Source: F0422 sp003992255 (GTDB lineage: Bacteria > Bacillota > Negativicutes > Veillonellales > Veillonellaceae). Taken from it: DNA of 64,000 nt. Each line of letters starts with the position of its first letter. Within the stretch, counting starts at the first letter, position 1. The position numbers and the translations under genes are program-made. Shown one piece after another: positions 35,140 through 44,259 of the stretch. The stretch lies in contig NZ_RQVA01000008.1 of assembly GCF_003992255.1 (NCBI RefSeq), positions 1 to 64,000 of the forward strand. The letters run 5' to 3'. The notes beneath the pieces are model-generated. The model did not search any database, had not been told where the DNA came from, and saw nothing but the letters and a program-made list of their open reading frames with translations.

Positions 35140-35153
35140 ATCAATATATTGTA
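35140..35153 (-). promoter_or_regulatory. Possible NrdR-like palindrome
   Basis: ATCAATATATTGTAT resembles half of the NrdR box consensus (ACAC-ATAT-GTGT type) and lies between the nrdA promoter and its leader structure. A single weak box; NrdR sites usually come in pairs. Confidence 0.3.
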
Positions 35154-35188
35154 TGCTAAGGCGTTGCATTAGTACAACATCTTCTAAA

Positions 35189-35217
35189 ATTATACTATAT
35201 AGGTGGCTTTTTCTCAA
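35189..35217 (-). promoter_or_regulatory. nrdA promoter
   Basis: Minus strand: TTGAGA (35212-35217), exactly 17 bp, TATAAT (35189-35194). The transcript would have a leader of about 225 nt. Confidence 0.75.
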
Positions 35218-35340
35218 CGGCTTAACAATGTCAAAAATGCATACCCTAATGAGGAAATGGTACTTTACAAAATAATTTAATCAGAGAATATTATAATTGT
35301 ATTAGCTGATCTATAAAGACCAGGGAGATAACTAATAAAA

Positions 35341-35475
35341 ATGCTAACAGTAAAGGAAGCATATGATGGTGTTTGATAAATAAGCTTATAAAAAATTGAT
35401 TGCGGAATGAATTAAAACAGATGTAATAATGGAGCATGTTATACAAGAGTGTATCTGGTGAAAAAGAAGACAGAA
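35341..35475 (+). pseudogene. Decayed short reading frame
   Basis: A frame beginning MLTVKEAYDGV stops after 11 codons. Shifting by one base continues in protein-like sequence (AYKKLIAE, IKTDVIMEHVIQECIW) interrupted by three stops. It looks like a gene fragment eroded by a frameshift and nonsense mutations. Family unknown. Confidence 0.35.
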
Positions 35476-35502
35476 CGCTAGTAGTAAAATAGAACCGATA
35501 AG

Positions 35503-35535
35503 AAAAAGACGATGGAAAATTCTGCCGTCTTTTTT
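35503..35535 (+). terminator. Terminator behind the decayed frame
   Basis: AAAAAGACG/CGTCTTTTTT stem with a 14-nt loop. Confidence 0.75.
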
Positions 35536-35938
35536 ATGCTTTGGTCATCGTACAATTGGTACTTTCAGAGAAAAGAAATAGAAAAAAATAGATATTACTT
35601 GTATCCAGGATGTGATAAAAATCAATATCTTGTTATATGATTTTTTGTAATAAAAAGAATGCAAAATAGATATTAATTAACGAGAAAATTAATTATGAGA
35701 AAGAATATCATATAGAAATATAGGATTTATTAATGCAGGTAAATGGCAAATTATTCTAAAATTAAGATTCAATGATGAGAAAAAATTATAGATGCTAAAA
35801 AAAGGCGTAATAATGGGAAGTCTAAAATAGACTACAAAAGTACACTAGAAAAGTATAGATTAGATGAGAATATAGATGAAAAAAGGCAAAAGTTTTAGGC
35901 TTTAATAAAACTTATGAAAAGCGTTATCAAAATAAGAT
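35536..35938. other. AT-rich intergenic stretch
   Basis: About 400 bases of very AT-rich sequence with scattered stops in all frames. I see no gene or clear signal; it may be eroded coding sequence. Confidence 0.5.
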
Positions 35939-35963
35939 AATCCCTTGTAAAAAAGGGGATTTT
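35939..35963 (+). terminator. Weak hairpin before the frd promoter
   Basis: AATCCC/GGGATT stem, A-rich loop, short T tail. Possible terminator. Confidence 0.4.
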
Positions 35964-35972
35964 AAGGGCAAC

Positions 35973-36009
35973 TGTGACAATTGTAACACTTGAGATAACC
36001 GTATATAAT
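35973..36009 (+). promoter_or_regulatory. frd promoter with CRP/FNR-like site
   Basis: TTGTAA (35981-35986), 17 bp, TATAAT (36004-36009). A palindrome TGTGACAATTGTAACA (35973-35988) fits the TGTGA-N6-TCACA CRP/FNR-family pattern with one mismatch and covers the -35. Position suggests repression, or a different family such as Rex. Confidence 0.6.
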
Positions 36010-36129
36010 AAAGCTATAGATTGAATGCATATATCAGTCATATATGCAGTGTAAAAATATTTACTTATTTAAGAACAGTATGTAAGATGTATAGTTCAAA
36101 ATAAGACAAGTGTTTTTGAGGAGGTACGT

Positions 36130-37848
36130 ATGGAACAATATGATGTTCTCGTAGTAGGTAGTGGTGGAGCAGGCCAACGAGCTGCTTTAGAAGCTGCACG
36201 ACGTGATGGTTTACGTGTAGCATTGATCACAAAGATTTTCCCAACACGTTCTGCCACAGCAATGGCGCAAGGTGGTGTTAATGCAGCGTTAAATAACGTA
36301 GCAAAAGAAGATTCCACAGAAGTTCACACATTTGATACAGTAAAAGGTTCTGACTATCTTGGCGACCAAGATGCTATCGAATTCTTCTGTCAACGTTGCC
36401 CAGAAGGCGTATTAGAAATGGATTTCATGGGAACTCCTTTCTCTCGTACAGACGAAGGCAAAATCGCACAACGTAACTTTGGTGGACAATCCTATCCACG
36501 TACATGCTACAGTGCGGATAAAACAGGTCACGTTATTCTTCATACAACATATGAACAATGTCTTAAAGAAGGCGTACATTTCTTACAAGAATGGTACTTG
36601 TTAGATATCGTTGTAAAAGACGGTAAAGCTGGCGGTGCTGTTATCTGGAATATGAAAAAAGGTAAAGTAGAAATTATCAAAGCTAAATCCATCGTGTTAT
36701 CTACTGGTGGTGCTGGCCGTGTATTCTGGACTCGTACAACTAACCCATTCCTTTCTACTGGCGACGGTATGGCAGTAGCATTCCGTGCGGGCGTAGGCTT
36801 AAAAGATATGGAAATGATCCAATTCCATCCAACTGGTCTTGGTAAAACTGGTATCTTGATGTCCGAAGCTGTTCGTGGTGAAGGCGGATACTTGTTAAAC
36901 GTTGAGGGCGAACGTTTCATGAAAAAATACGCTCCTAACAAAATGGAATTAGCGTCTCGTGACGTTGTAGCGAAAGCAATCGAAGATGAAATCGCAGCAG
37001 GCCGCGGTTTCAACGGAACTGGTCTTGACGCATACGTAGTAGCTGACCTTCGTCATTTAGGACCAGAAGTTATCATAGAAAAACTTCATGGTATCCGTGA
37101 CTTGGCTCTTTGCTTCGAACATTGTGATCCATTAACTGATCCAGTGCCAATTCGTCCTACTTGCCATTACATCATGGGCGGTATCGACGTAGTTGACTAT
37201 AAAACTTGTGCTACAGAAGTTCCTGGCATCTTCGCATCTGGTGAAGCATCTTGTATCTCTATCCATGGTGCTAACCGTTTAGGTGGTAACTCCTTGGCAG
37301 ACGGCGTTGTATTCGGTAAAGTATCTGGTGCAGGCGCTGCTGATTATGCAGAAACAAACACATTTGCAAATTGCGATGCTGAATTGAAAGCAAAAGCTGA
37401 AGAATGGGAAGCTAAATTCGTTGAAGTTACATCCCGTACAGAAGGTCGTCCAGTTGCTGAAATTCGTGATGAATTAGCAGTAGCTATGTGGAATAAAGTA
37501 GGTATCTTCCGTAACGAAGCAGGTATCACAGAAGCTCTTGAAGTTATTGAACGTTTAACTAAAGAGTATGAAACTTGCTACGTAGGCGATTCCAACCGCA
37601 CTTACAACATGGCATTCGTTAACTATGTAGAAATTAAATCTATGTTAACAGTAGCGAAAGCAATTGCTTTAGGCGCGTTAAACCGTAAAGAATCCCGTGG
37701 TGCTCACGTTCGTGAAGAATTCCCTAAACGTGATGATTCCCAATATTTAAAACATACAATTTGGAAACTTGGCGCAAATGGCGAATACGAAATGTCAGAA
37801 CGCGATGTAGTGTTCACTAAATACGAACCACAAGAAAGGAAGTACTAA
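36130..37848 (+). CDS. frdA: Fumarate reductase/succinate dehydrogenase flavoprotein
   Basis: Catalytic subunit that reduces fumarate to succinate (or the reverse). 572 residues with the FAD motif VVGSGGAGQRAALEAA (about 8-23), the active-site HPTG segment (around residue 237), LASRDVV, and HGANRLGGNSLADGVVFG near residue 376. Unusual: the histidine that binds FAD covalently in most SdhA/FrdA proteins (RSHT) is Ala42 here (RSAT), so FAD should be non-covalent. GAGGAGG precedes the ATG. Codon use is strongly biased as in highly expressed genes. frdB follows after 1 base. Confidence 0.92.
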   Translation: MEQYDVLVVGSGGAGQRAALEAARRDGLRVALITKIFPTRSATAMAQGGVNAALNNVAKEDSTEVHTFDTVKGSDYLGDQDAIEFFCQRCPEGVLEMDFMGTPFSRTDEGKIAQRNFGGQSYPRTCYSADKTGHVILHTTYEQCLKEGVHFLQEWYLLDIVVKDGKAGGAVIWNMKKGKVEIIKAKSIVLSTGGAGRVFWTRTTNPFLSTGDGMAVAFRAGVGLKDMEMIQFHPTGLGKTGILMSEAVRGEGGYLLNVEGERFMKKYAPNKMELASRDVVAKAIEDEIAAGRGFNGTGLDAYVVADLRHLGPEVIIEKLHGIRDLALCFEHCDPLTDPVPIRPTCHYIMGGIDVVDYKTCATEVPGIFASGEASCISIHGANRLGGNSLADGVVFGKVSGAGAADYAETNTFANCDAELKAKAEEWEAKFVEVTSRTEGRPVAEIRDELAVAMWNKVGIFRNEAGITEALEVIERLTKEYETCYVGDSNRTYNMAFVNYVEIKSMLTVAKAIALGALNRKESRGAHVREEFPKRDDSQYLKHTIWKLGANGEYEMSERDVVFTKYEPQERKY

Positions 37849-37849
37849 G

Positions 37850-38806
37850 ATGAGACAAATTACTTATCATATCCACCGCTTTAATGAAGGCCGCGCTTAT
37901 GTACAGTCTTATACTTTCGATTACGAAGCAGACCGTACTATCCTTTGGGGCTTACAAAAAATTAAAGATACAATCGATCCAACATTGACTTTCGTAGCAG
38001 CTTGTCGTTCCGCAGTATGTGGCGCTTGCTCCGTGAAAGTTAATGGTCAAGCAATGCTTGGCTGTGAAGCTAAAATTGATGAAGTAACAGAACGTTTTGG
38101 TTCTGATGAAATCACTGTAGCACCTATTGGTAACTTCGATGTAATCCGTGACTTAGTAGTTGATTGGGAAGCAAAAGTTAGCCGCTTGAAAGAAGTAGCT
38201 CCTTGGATCTTCGTAAAACCAGAATTTACTACTAAAACTGGTACTCGTCAAACAGCTGCGGACTTCAAAAAATTCGTTATGAACACAGAATGTATCCTTT
38301 GCGGATGCTGTGCTTCCGAATGTAATAAATTGTCTGCTAACCGTGAAGACTTCTTAGATCCATATGTATATACAAAAGCTAATCGTTTTGTAATGGATTC
38401 CCGTGATGTATCTCCAATGGCACATACAACACCGGCTTTCAACCATGGCTTGTGGAAATGCGTGCATTGCATGAACTGTATCACTCGTTGTCCAAAACAT
38501 TTGAAACCAGAAAAAGATATTTCCAACCTTCGTCGTGTAGCTACAGCAGCTGGTTTATCTAATAAAGGTACTCGTCATGCGATCGCATTCAAACAAGACT
38601 TGTTAAAAACTGGTCGCCTAAACGAAGTAACTATGAGCTTGAAAACAGATGGATTATTGGATTCTGCAAAACAAGGTCTATATGCTCTTCGTTTATGGAA
38701 ACATGGCAAAATCAATCCATTCGAGTTGGTAGTTCCTCATAAACCAGTCAATGGTATTGAAGGTGTTCGTACAATCGGTCGTGCAGTAGAGGAGGCTGGA
38801 AAATAA
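37850..38806 (+). CDS. frdB: Fumarate reductase iron-sulfur subunit
   Basis: Transfers electrons between the membrane partner and FrdA. 318 residues. A 2Fe-2S plant-ferredoxin domain has ACRSAVCGACSVKVNGQAML plus the next cysteine, and a C-terminal domain has CILCGCCASEC (4Fe-4S) and CVHCMNCITRCPK (3Fe-4S/4Fe-4S). It is longer than E. coli FrdB (about 244). The last base of its stop codon is the first base of the next gene's ATG. It works with the HdrB-like third gene; no FrdC/FrdD anchor genes are present. Confidence 0.93.
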   Translation: MRQITYHIHRFNEGRAYVQSYTFDYEADRTILWGLQKIKDTIDPTLTFVAACRSAVCGACSVKVNGQAMLGCEAKIDEVTERFGSDEITVAPIGNFDVIRDLVVDWEAKVSRLKEVAPWIFVKPEFTTKTGTRQTAADFKKFVMNTECILCGCCASECNKLSANREDFLDPYVYTKANRFVMDSRDVSPMAHTTPAFNHGLWKCVHCMNCITRCPKHLKPEKDISNLRRVATAAGLSNKGTRHAIAFKQDLLKTGRLNEVTMSLKTDGLLDSAKQGLYALRLWKHGKINPFELVVPHKPVNGIEGVRTIGRAVEEAGK

Positions 38807-39678
38807 TGAAATACGGATTTTTCCCTGGTTGCGTATTAGAAGGCGCATCTAAAGAAGACTACTTAGCAACCGTTGCAGTAGCGAAAAAATTAGGTATCGA
38901 AATTCAAGAATTAGACGGATGGACTTGCTGCGGCGCGTCTCACGTACAAGATATCGATCCATTATTGACTCTTTCTACTAACGCTCGCAATATTGCGTTA
39001 GCTGAAAAAGAGGGCTTAGATATCCTTACAGTTTGCAACACTTGTACATTAATGCTTCGTGAAGCTAAAAAAGAGCTTGATGATCATGAAGTAACTCGTC
39101 AAAAAGTAAACAACATTCTTGGCGAAGCTGGTATGAACTACAAAGGAACTAGCGAAGTAACACATTTCTTGTGGGTTCTTATCCGCGAATATGGTTTAGA
39201 TAATTTGAAAGCAAAAGTGGTTCGTCCATTGACTGGCCTTCGTGTTGCTGAATATTATGGTTGCCATATCCTTCGTCCAGAAGAAGAAATGGGCTTCGAA
39301 GATATGCAAATCCCAACAAGCTTGGCAGATTTGATTACAGCATTAGGAGCTACTCCAATTGATTTCTCTCGTAAATTAGATTGTTGTGGTTTCCATGCAG
39401 TATACCCTGCACATGATTCTGTAATGCAAATGACTGGTTCTATCAATGCTGATGCGCAAAAAGAAGGTGCTGATTGTGTCGTAACACCATGCCCACTTTG
39501 CCAAATGCAATTAGATATGTTCCAAAAAGAAGCGAAAGCAACTGTTCCAATGAATGGTGATATGCCTATCATCCACATGAGCCAATTAATTGGTCTTGCA
39601 TTGGGTTGCACTCCAGCAGAAATGGGTATGACTAACCGTCACTTGGCAAGCACTGCTTCCTTGAACCGTTTCTTATAA
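38806..39678 (+). CDS. HdrB-like CCG-domain subunit of fumarate reductase (SdhE/FrdE type)
   Basis: A 290-residue protein with two cysteine-rich CCG domains: FFPGCVLEG with WTCCGASH in the first, and YYGCHILRP with LDCCGFHAVYP and CPLCQMQ in the second. These resemble heterodisulfide reductase subunit B and the third subunit of class E succinate dehydrogenases/fumarate reductases (for example Wolinella MfrE). It replaces classical heme or transmembrane anchors. No clear membrane helix. The electron donor is probably menaquinol, given the men genes in the window. Confidence 0.88.
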   Translation: MKYGFFPGCVLEGASKEDYLATVAVAKKLGIEIQELDGWTCCGASHVQDIDPLLTLSTNARNIALAEKEGLDILTVCNTCTLMLREAKKELDDHEVTRQKVNNILGEAGMNYKGTSEVTHFLWVLIREYGLDNLKAKVVRPLTGLRVAEYYGCHILRPEEEMGFEDMQIPTSLADLITALGATPIDFSRKLDCCGFHAVYPAHDSVMQMTGSINADAQKEGADCVVTPCPLCQMQLDMFQKEAKATVPMNGDMPIIHMSQLIGLALGCTPAEMGMTNRHLASTASLNRFL

Positions 39679-39714
39679 TTTGAAACTTAATAAATAGTAT
39701 CACACAAACTTACA

Positions 39715-39744
39715 ACAGGTTGTCCATATGGGCAACCTGTTTTC
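39715..39744 (+). terminator. frd operon terminator
   Basis: AACAGGTTG/CAACCTGTT stem with CC/GG inside and TTTTCTT tail. Confidence 0.92.
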
Positions 39745-39825
39745 TTATATTATGCAATGTATCGAACATATATATTGAAAATATAGAACAAATATGCTAC
39801 TATACTGCTATAGAGGAGGGATAGT

Positions 39826-41088
39826 ATGGCAGTGTATATGTGTTTAGATTTGAAGAGTTTTTATGCCTCTGTAGAGTGTGCAGATTTAGGGGTGGATCCT
39901 TTCACGACACCGCTCGTAGTGGCAGATGCATCTCGCGGGTTAGGTGCCATTACGCTTGCTATTTCTCCAGCCTTAAAGGCATTGGAGGTAAAAAATCGAT
40001 GTCGATTATTCGAGATTCCATCTACCATCGAATATATAGCAGTAAAGCCTAGGATGCGACGATATATGGAGGTATCCGCCTCTATTTATGGAGTCTTGTT
40101 GGAATATGTGGCACCTGAAGATATACATGTGTATTCTATTGATGAATATTTTATTGATGTAACTCCCTATAGCCGTTTATATAAGAAATCATATTATGAC
40201 TTGGCTCTGTTATTCAAAGATAAAGTATTAGCTCGCACTCATATTCACGCCACGGTTGGGTTAGGAAGTAATTTATTTTTAGCGAAGGTGGCCCTCGATG
40301 TATTAGCAAAGCATGCACCGCAAGGGATTGGTATGCTTAATGAGGAGTCATTTAAAGAAAAGATATGGTATCATCAGCCCATCACAGATATTTGGCAAAT
40401 TGGCAAAGGCATTGCTCGCCGACTACACAAATATGGTGTAGTAGATTTACATGGTATTACTACGGTGCCAGAAGATAGGTGGTATAAGGAGTTTGGTGTC
40501 AATGCAGAACTATTGATTGACCATGCGTGGGGACGTGAGACGTGTACGATGAAAGAGATTCATGCGTATCGTCCAGCTAAACATTCTTTATCTAGGGGGC
40601 AAATCTTGTTGCGGAACTATTCCTATGAGGAGTGTTTTGTCCCACTCCGTGAGATGGTAGAATCCTTGCTATTAGAACTCGTTGCAGAAGAGGCTTTGAC
40701 GAAGCACATCTCTTTAGGGGTACGGTATGCAGATAGAACTGTAAAAGGCACAGGTGGATCTCGACGTCTGTCGAAGTATACTTGTTCTTTAGAGATACTT
40801 TCACAGGCGGTATTGGAATTGTACAAAGAAACTGTTCATCACCATCAAGAGATTCGACAGTTATCTGTGGGCTTTGATGATTTAGTGAATCGGGCAGCTG
40901 TTCCTTGGGAGGAAGACTTATTTTCTGATGATTCAAAAGAGGAAGAAAAATCGTATCAAGTGGAGCGTACAGTACTGGAAATTAAAGAGAGATTTGGTGG
41001 TAACTCGATACTGCGAGCGAGTAGCTTGCAAGAAGAAGGTACGATGCAGTTTCGCAATACTTTGGTGGGAGGTCATAATGCAACATAA
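39826..41088 (+). CDS. Y-family DNA polymerase, UvrX/UmuC-like
   Basis: A second translesion polymerase, 420 residues. The catalytic motifs are CLDLKSFYASVEC (residues about 6-18) and YSIDEYFIDVTPY (about 104-116). An HhH region lies near DIWQIGKGIARRL and a little-finger domain contains SLSRGQIL. It belongs to the Firmicute UvrX/YqjW branch, not DinB. The YolD-like gene overlaps its end by 11 bases, the usual pairing in SOS loci. Upstream, CGAACATATATATT and a GAACAAAT half site might be degenerate LexA sites, but this is weak. Confidence 0.9.
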   Translation: MAVYMCLDLKSFYASVECADLGVDPFTTPLVVADASRGLGAITLAISPALKALEVKNRCRLFEIPSTIEYIAVKPRMRRYMEVSASIYGVLLEYVAPEDIHVYSIDEYFIDVTPYSRLYKKSYYDLALLFKDKVLARTHIHATVGLGSNLFLAKVALDVLAKHAPQGIGMLNEESFKEKIWYHQPITDIWQIGKGIARRLHKYGVVDLHGITTVPEDRWYKEFGVNAELLIDHAWGRETCTMKEIHAYRPAKHSLSRGQILLRNYSYEECFVPLREMVESLLLELVAEEALTKHISLGVRYADRTVKGTGGSRRLSKYTCSLEILSQAVLELYKETVHHHQEIRQLSVGFDDLVNRAAVPWEEDLFSDDSKEEEKSYQVERTVLEIKERFGGNSILRASSLQEEGTMQFRNTLVGGHNAT

Positions 41089-41410
41089 GCGACCGAAGAT
41101 GACATTATTGCAACGGGCAAAACAATTTATGCCTTTTGCTGCGTTGAAAGGGTTTCAAGAATTGCTAGAAGAAACAGCACGATATACAGAGAATCGTAAA
41201 GAACTTTCAGAGGAGCAATTAGAAGAGTTAGATAGACAATTGTACTCCATGGTTAAGGGACAACGAGTGAGGGTTATCTATTACACAGGGAGACGCTATC
41301 ATCAAGTAGAAGGGATATTAGATTCTATCAATCCTGTGCATCGAACCATCAAGGTACAGGGGCAACAGATATCACTTTCGCAAATTACAAAGCTGAGTTC
41401 ATTAGACTGA
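41078..41410 (+). CDS. YolD-like protein
   Basis: 110 residues, partner of UvrX-type polymerases in Firmicutes and thought to act as an UmuD-like accessory. It has the typical start RPKMTLLQRAKQFMPFAALKGF (split here at residue 4-25), a helical middle, and a small beta domain with VRVIYYTGRRY. I use the ATG at 41078 behind GGGAGG; the open frame further upstream lies inside the polymerase gene. Function is inferred from family and overlap. Confidence 0.87.
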   Translation: MQHKRPKMTLLQRAKQFMPFAALKGFQELLEETARYTENRKELSEEQLEELDRQLYSMVKGQRVRVIYYTGRRYHQVEGILDSINPVHRTIKVQGQQISLSQITKLSSLD

Positions 41411-41541
41411 GTATTGACCATTTATGTAAATCATGTAGAATGGACATAGATGGATATAATAGTATGAATACTAGTTATGGATGTGTTCAATACAATGATT
41501 GAGGATCGATGATCTAATGACATAGTGGGATAGGTAGGTAT

Positions 41542-43020
41542 ATGAAGCAAAAGCGTAATAGAGTATGTTGGATATGGATGATAGGGGTTGTTCTTTTAGT
41601 GGGACTGTTAGGTCTTACTTGGAATCTGTATAGAAAGTATACGGCACCGGTGACACAATATACGGTACAAGTAGGAGATTTTTCTATAACGGCCCCTACA
41701 GTAGGGGTGACTAGTACAACGATGGAGATAGAATGGTCATTATCAGATGCAACAGGGATTGTAGGGTATGATGTATATGTCAATGATACATTAACTAATA
41801 CAATCCGACCTGAGCATGTAGGGGATAGTTTAGAACCACGGGTACAGTTAATAGATTTGCAACCAGATACTGTATATATGGTGCAGGTGAAAGCAATCAA
41901 TGCGGCAGGGGAGAGTGTATATACATCATCAAAGGTTCCCTATAAAACATTGCCGAAAGAACCAAGATTAGAAGCTACCGCGTACGGTGCTGTTGGCGAT
42001 GGAGTGACAGATAATACGCAGGCCTTGCAAAAAGCAATACGAGATACGCCGGCTGGTGGAGTACTACATATCGCAAAAGGGGTATACAGAACAGGAGCGT
42101 TATTTTTACATAGTTATATGACCTTGGACCTAGATGAAGGTGCGGTGTTGATGGCTGTGGATGAAAGCTCAGCCTTTGTGAAGCCAAACTATGTCGTCAC
42201 AGGAGGAACTCCGTACCTTGGCATTTTAAACCTACAAGGGGATGAAACAGGGCCTATTGAACGAGTTGTGATTCGAGGTGGTGTCATTGATGGTAGTGGT
42301 TGGAAAGAGCCAGTACCACGAGAATTAGAGATTGAGCAAGAAGTGGGAAAGATAGAGCAAGATACTCTTGAAGAATACGGTGTATTGAGTCGATCAGAAG
42401 TAGAAGCTGCTATGCGAAGAGGAGCCAGCTATGAAAAAGGTAGTTCCACTCGCTCCTCTTTGATTGAGATACAACATGGCAAGGAGATTGTCCTAGAACG
42501 TGTGGTATTGAAAAACGCTCCAGCCCATATGGTAAAAGCCGCACAAGTGGAACAGATGTATATGAAAGATGTACACATGCTAGGCATGTACAGTGGCGAT
42601 GGATTGCATTGGGATGGACATAATTTGGTGATGAGTCATGTTCGGATGGAACAGATGCAACAGGGCGTAGTTGTAGCGGCAGGTGATCCAACAGAGACGA
42701 CAGTGACAGAACAATGGAATGCCTATGGACTTCATATTTCCAATAGTCAAATAGGACTAGTATTTTCCAACACAGGTAATACATGGATTCAGCATGTGTA
42801 TTTGCAAGGGCTAATCATGGAAGATGTAGAGCTAGCGGTACGAGTGAGAGAAACGGCTACGATTGGCGGTGGTATCCGTAATATCGTAGTGCGAGATTCC
42901 ACATTGCGTCGTATTAGAGAACAGATCGATTTAGGTGTAAAACGGATTAACCCTGTGGACTGGGGACATACAACGGTAGAGCTACAGACTGTGAAAGCAC
43001 CGGCCACAGACGATATATAA
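41542..43020 (+). CDS. Membrane-anchored FN3 plus right-handed beta-helix protein (GH28/pectate-lyase-like)
   Basis: 492 residues. An N-terminal transmembrane segment (about 9-28) anchors it outside the cytoplasm. A fibronectin-III domain (about 45-132, ending INAAGESVYTS) is followed by a parallel beta-helix starting at TAYGAVGDGVTDNTQALQKA, a typical glycosidase/pectate lyase opening. The GH28 catalytic set is not intact: SGDGLHWDG stands where NTDGID is expected and the GHG motif is missing. It may bind or cut an unknown glycan, perhaps host or biofilm derived. It stands alone, with a terminator behind it. Confidence 0.75.
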   Translation: MKQKRNRVCWIWMIGVVLLVGLLGLTWNLYRKYTAPVTQYTVQVGDFSITAPTVGVTSTTMEIEWSLSDATGIVGYDVYVNDTLTNTIRPEHVGDSLEPRVQLIDLQPDTVYMVQVKAINAAGESVYTSSKVPYKTLPKEPRLEATAYGAVGDGVTDNTQALQKAIRDTPAGGVLHIAKGVYRTGALFLHSYMTLDLDEGAVLMAVDESSAFVKPNYVVTGGTPYLGILNLQGDETGPIERVVIRGGVIDGSGWKEPVPRELEIEQEVGKIEQDTLEEYGVLSRSEVEAAMRRGASYEKGSSTRSSLIEIQHGKEIVLERVVLKNAPAHMVKAAQVEQMYMKDVHMLGMYSGDGLHWDGHNLVMSHVRMEQMQQGVVVAAGDPTETTVTEQWNAYGLHISNSQIGLVFSNTGNTWIQHVYLQGLIMEDVELAVRVRETATIGGGIRNIVVRDSTLRRIREQIDLGVKRINPVDWGHTTVELQTVKAPATDDI

Positions 43021-43062
43021 TAATACATATGAAGACCCTATGGTATAGGGGTGAACGAATAC

Positions 43063-43104
43063 AAAGAGGAACAGGAACCCGATGATGGGGTCCTGTTCCT
43101 CTTT
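43063..43104. terminator. Bidirectional terminator between convergent genes
   Basis: AAAGAGGAACAGGA/TCCTGTTCCTCTTT long stem; T tail in both directions, serving the beta-helix gene and the lipid kinase gene. Confidence 0.9.
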
Positions 43105-43129
43105 TGGTTGTTGTTATAAAACAAGATAG

Positions 43130-44068
43130 TTATAGTTGTAATGGGTTGTGGAATAAACTGGTTGTTTTTTTACGTTGCTTTGTAGGCACGTATACTTGTA
43201 AAAATTTAGGTAGTACTTCTAAGTCTAACGGAGCATCTGGACCGATATCGCCGTCCATATTAGTAGAGGCATCCATAGTATCGCATACTTCGATGTGAGC
43301 TTGTTTGACTTTCAATATAGTCACATATTTAGAGTTATAGATGGAGCCGCTTAAAATGAGCGGTAAAATAAAGAATAAGTTCATAATGAAATATTCTTTG
43401 AAGATGATGATACGCATGTAACCATCGTCTACAGAGGCGGTGGGCATAAAGTGTTCAAAGCTAGACACGACATTGGTGAGAAGGGCGATAACTAAGGGCG
43501 ACATAAACTCTTTCGTGCCTTCTTCTGTAGTGATGCTAAAGCGGTAATCTTTCGTGGTGAATAAAGCTTGTCCGCCTTTGGCAAAATAGGCAAGGGGGCC
43601 TAATAATTGCTTTTCTTTTGGCGTTACAGAAGCCACGACTTCAGGGATAACGCCGATGGCGATATTGTTGCAGAAGTACGTATCGTTACAGCGGCCGATA
43701 TCGACACGACGAATAACACTGGTTTTTAAAGCGTGGATGGCTTCTAGTGGTTGCAAAGAGATACCTAGAGCGCGACTCATATCGTTAACAGTGCCGATGG
43801 GAATAAATCCAAATTTGGCACGGCCTCCAGCTCGAACGATACCATTCACAGTTTCATTGATGGTGCCATCTCCACCCATACAAAAGATGGCATCCACTCC
43901 TTCGTTGGAGGCTTCGATGGCAAATTGTGTGGCATCCCCTGCGTGGCGAGTAAATTTTACCTCCATTCGATCAAATAAAGAGCTGAGTTGCCACTGTAGC
44001 TCCATTACGTATCGGCGAGCCCTGCCACCACCAGATACGGGGTTGATAATAATTAAACAACGACTCAT
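43130..44068 (-). CDS. Diacylglycerol/lipid kinase family protein (YegS/DgkB-like)
   Basis: 312 residues of the DagK catalytic family: INPVSGGGRARR (nucleotide region, about 8-19), the signature GGDGTINETVNG (about 63-74), and FIPIGTVNDMSRALGI. It probably phosphorylates a membrane lipid such as diacylglycerol, recycling lipid released during envelope synthesis. Substrate not certain (YegS prefers phosphatidylglycerol, DgkB diacylglycerol). AGGAA lies 6 bases before the ATG. It converges on the preceding gene. Confidence 0.87.
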   Translation of the reverse strand: MSRCLIIINPVSGGGRARRYVMELQWQLSSLFDRMEVKFTRHAGDATQFAIEASNEGVDAIFCMGGDGTINETVNGIVRAGGRAKFGFIPIGTVNDMSRALGISLQPLEAIHALKTSVIRRVDIGRCNDTYFCNNIAIGVIPEVVASVTPKEKQLLGPLAYFAKGGQALFTTKDYRFSITTEEGTKEFMSPLVIALLTNVVSSFEHFMPTASVDDGYMRIIIFKEYFIMNLFFILPLILSGSIYNSKYVTILKVKQAHIEVCDTMDASTNMDGDIGPDAPLDLEVLPKFLQVYVPTKQRKKTTSLFHNPLQL

Positions 44069-44259
44069 GGTTGATTCCTATTCTATATACACATAGTTTT
44101 AAGAGATTAATTATAGTATATATTATTATACCATAGGAATTATCAATAGATACGTTGATTTTTTAGAATGCTTTCACGTATAATGAAAGAAACTGTTGCC
44201 AAAAAACCTAGAGAGGGCTAGGTACTATATGATGGGTAAAGCAACACGGAGGGAATCAG

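Noticed and set aside
39763..39792. LexA boxes upstream of the UvrX gene
   Set aside because: CGAACATATATATT and GAACAAAT resemble SOS half-sites, but no full palindrome is present; mentioned only as weak support.
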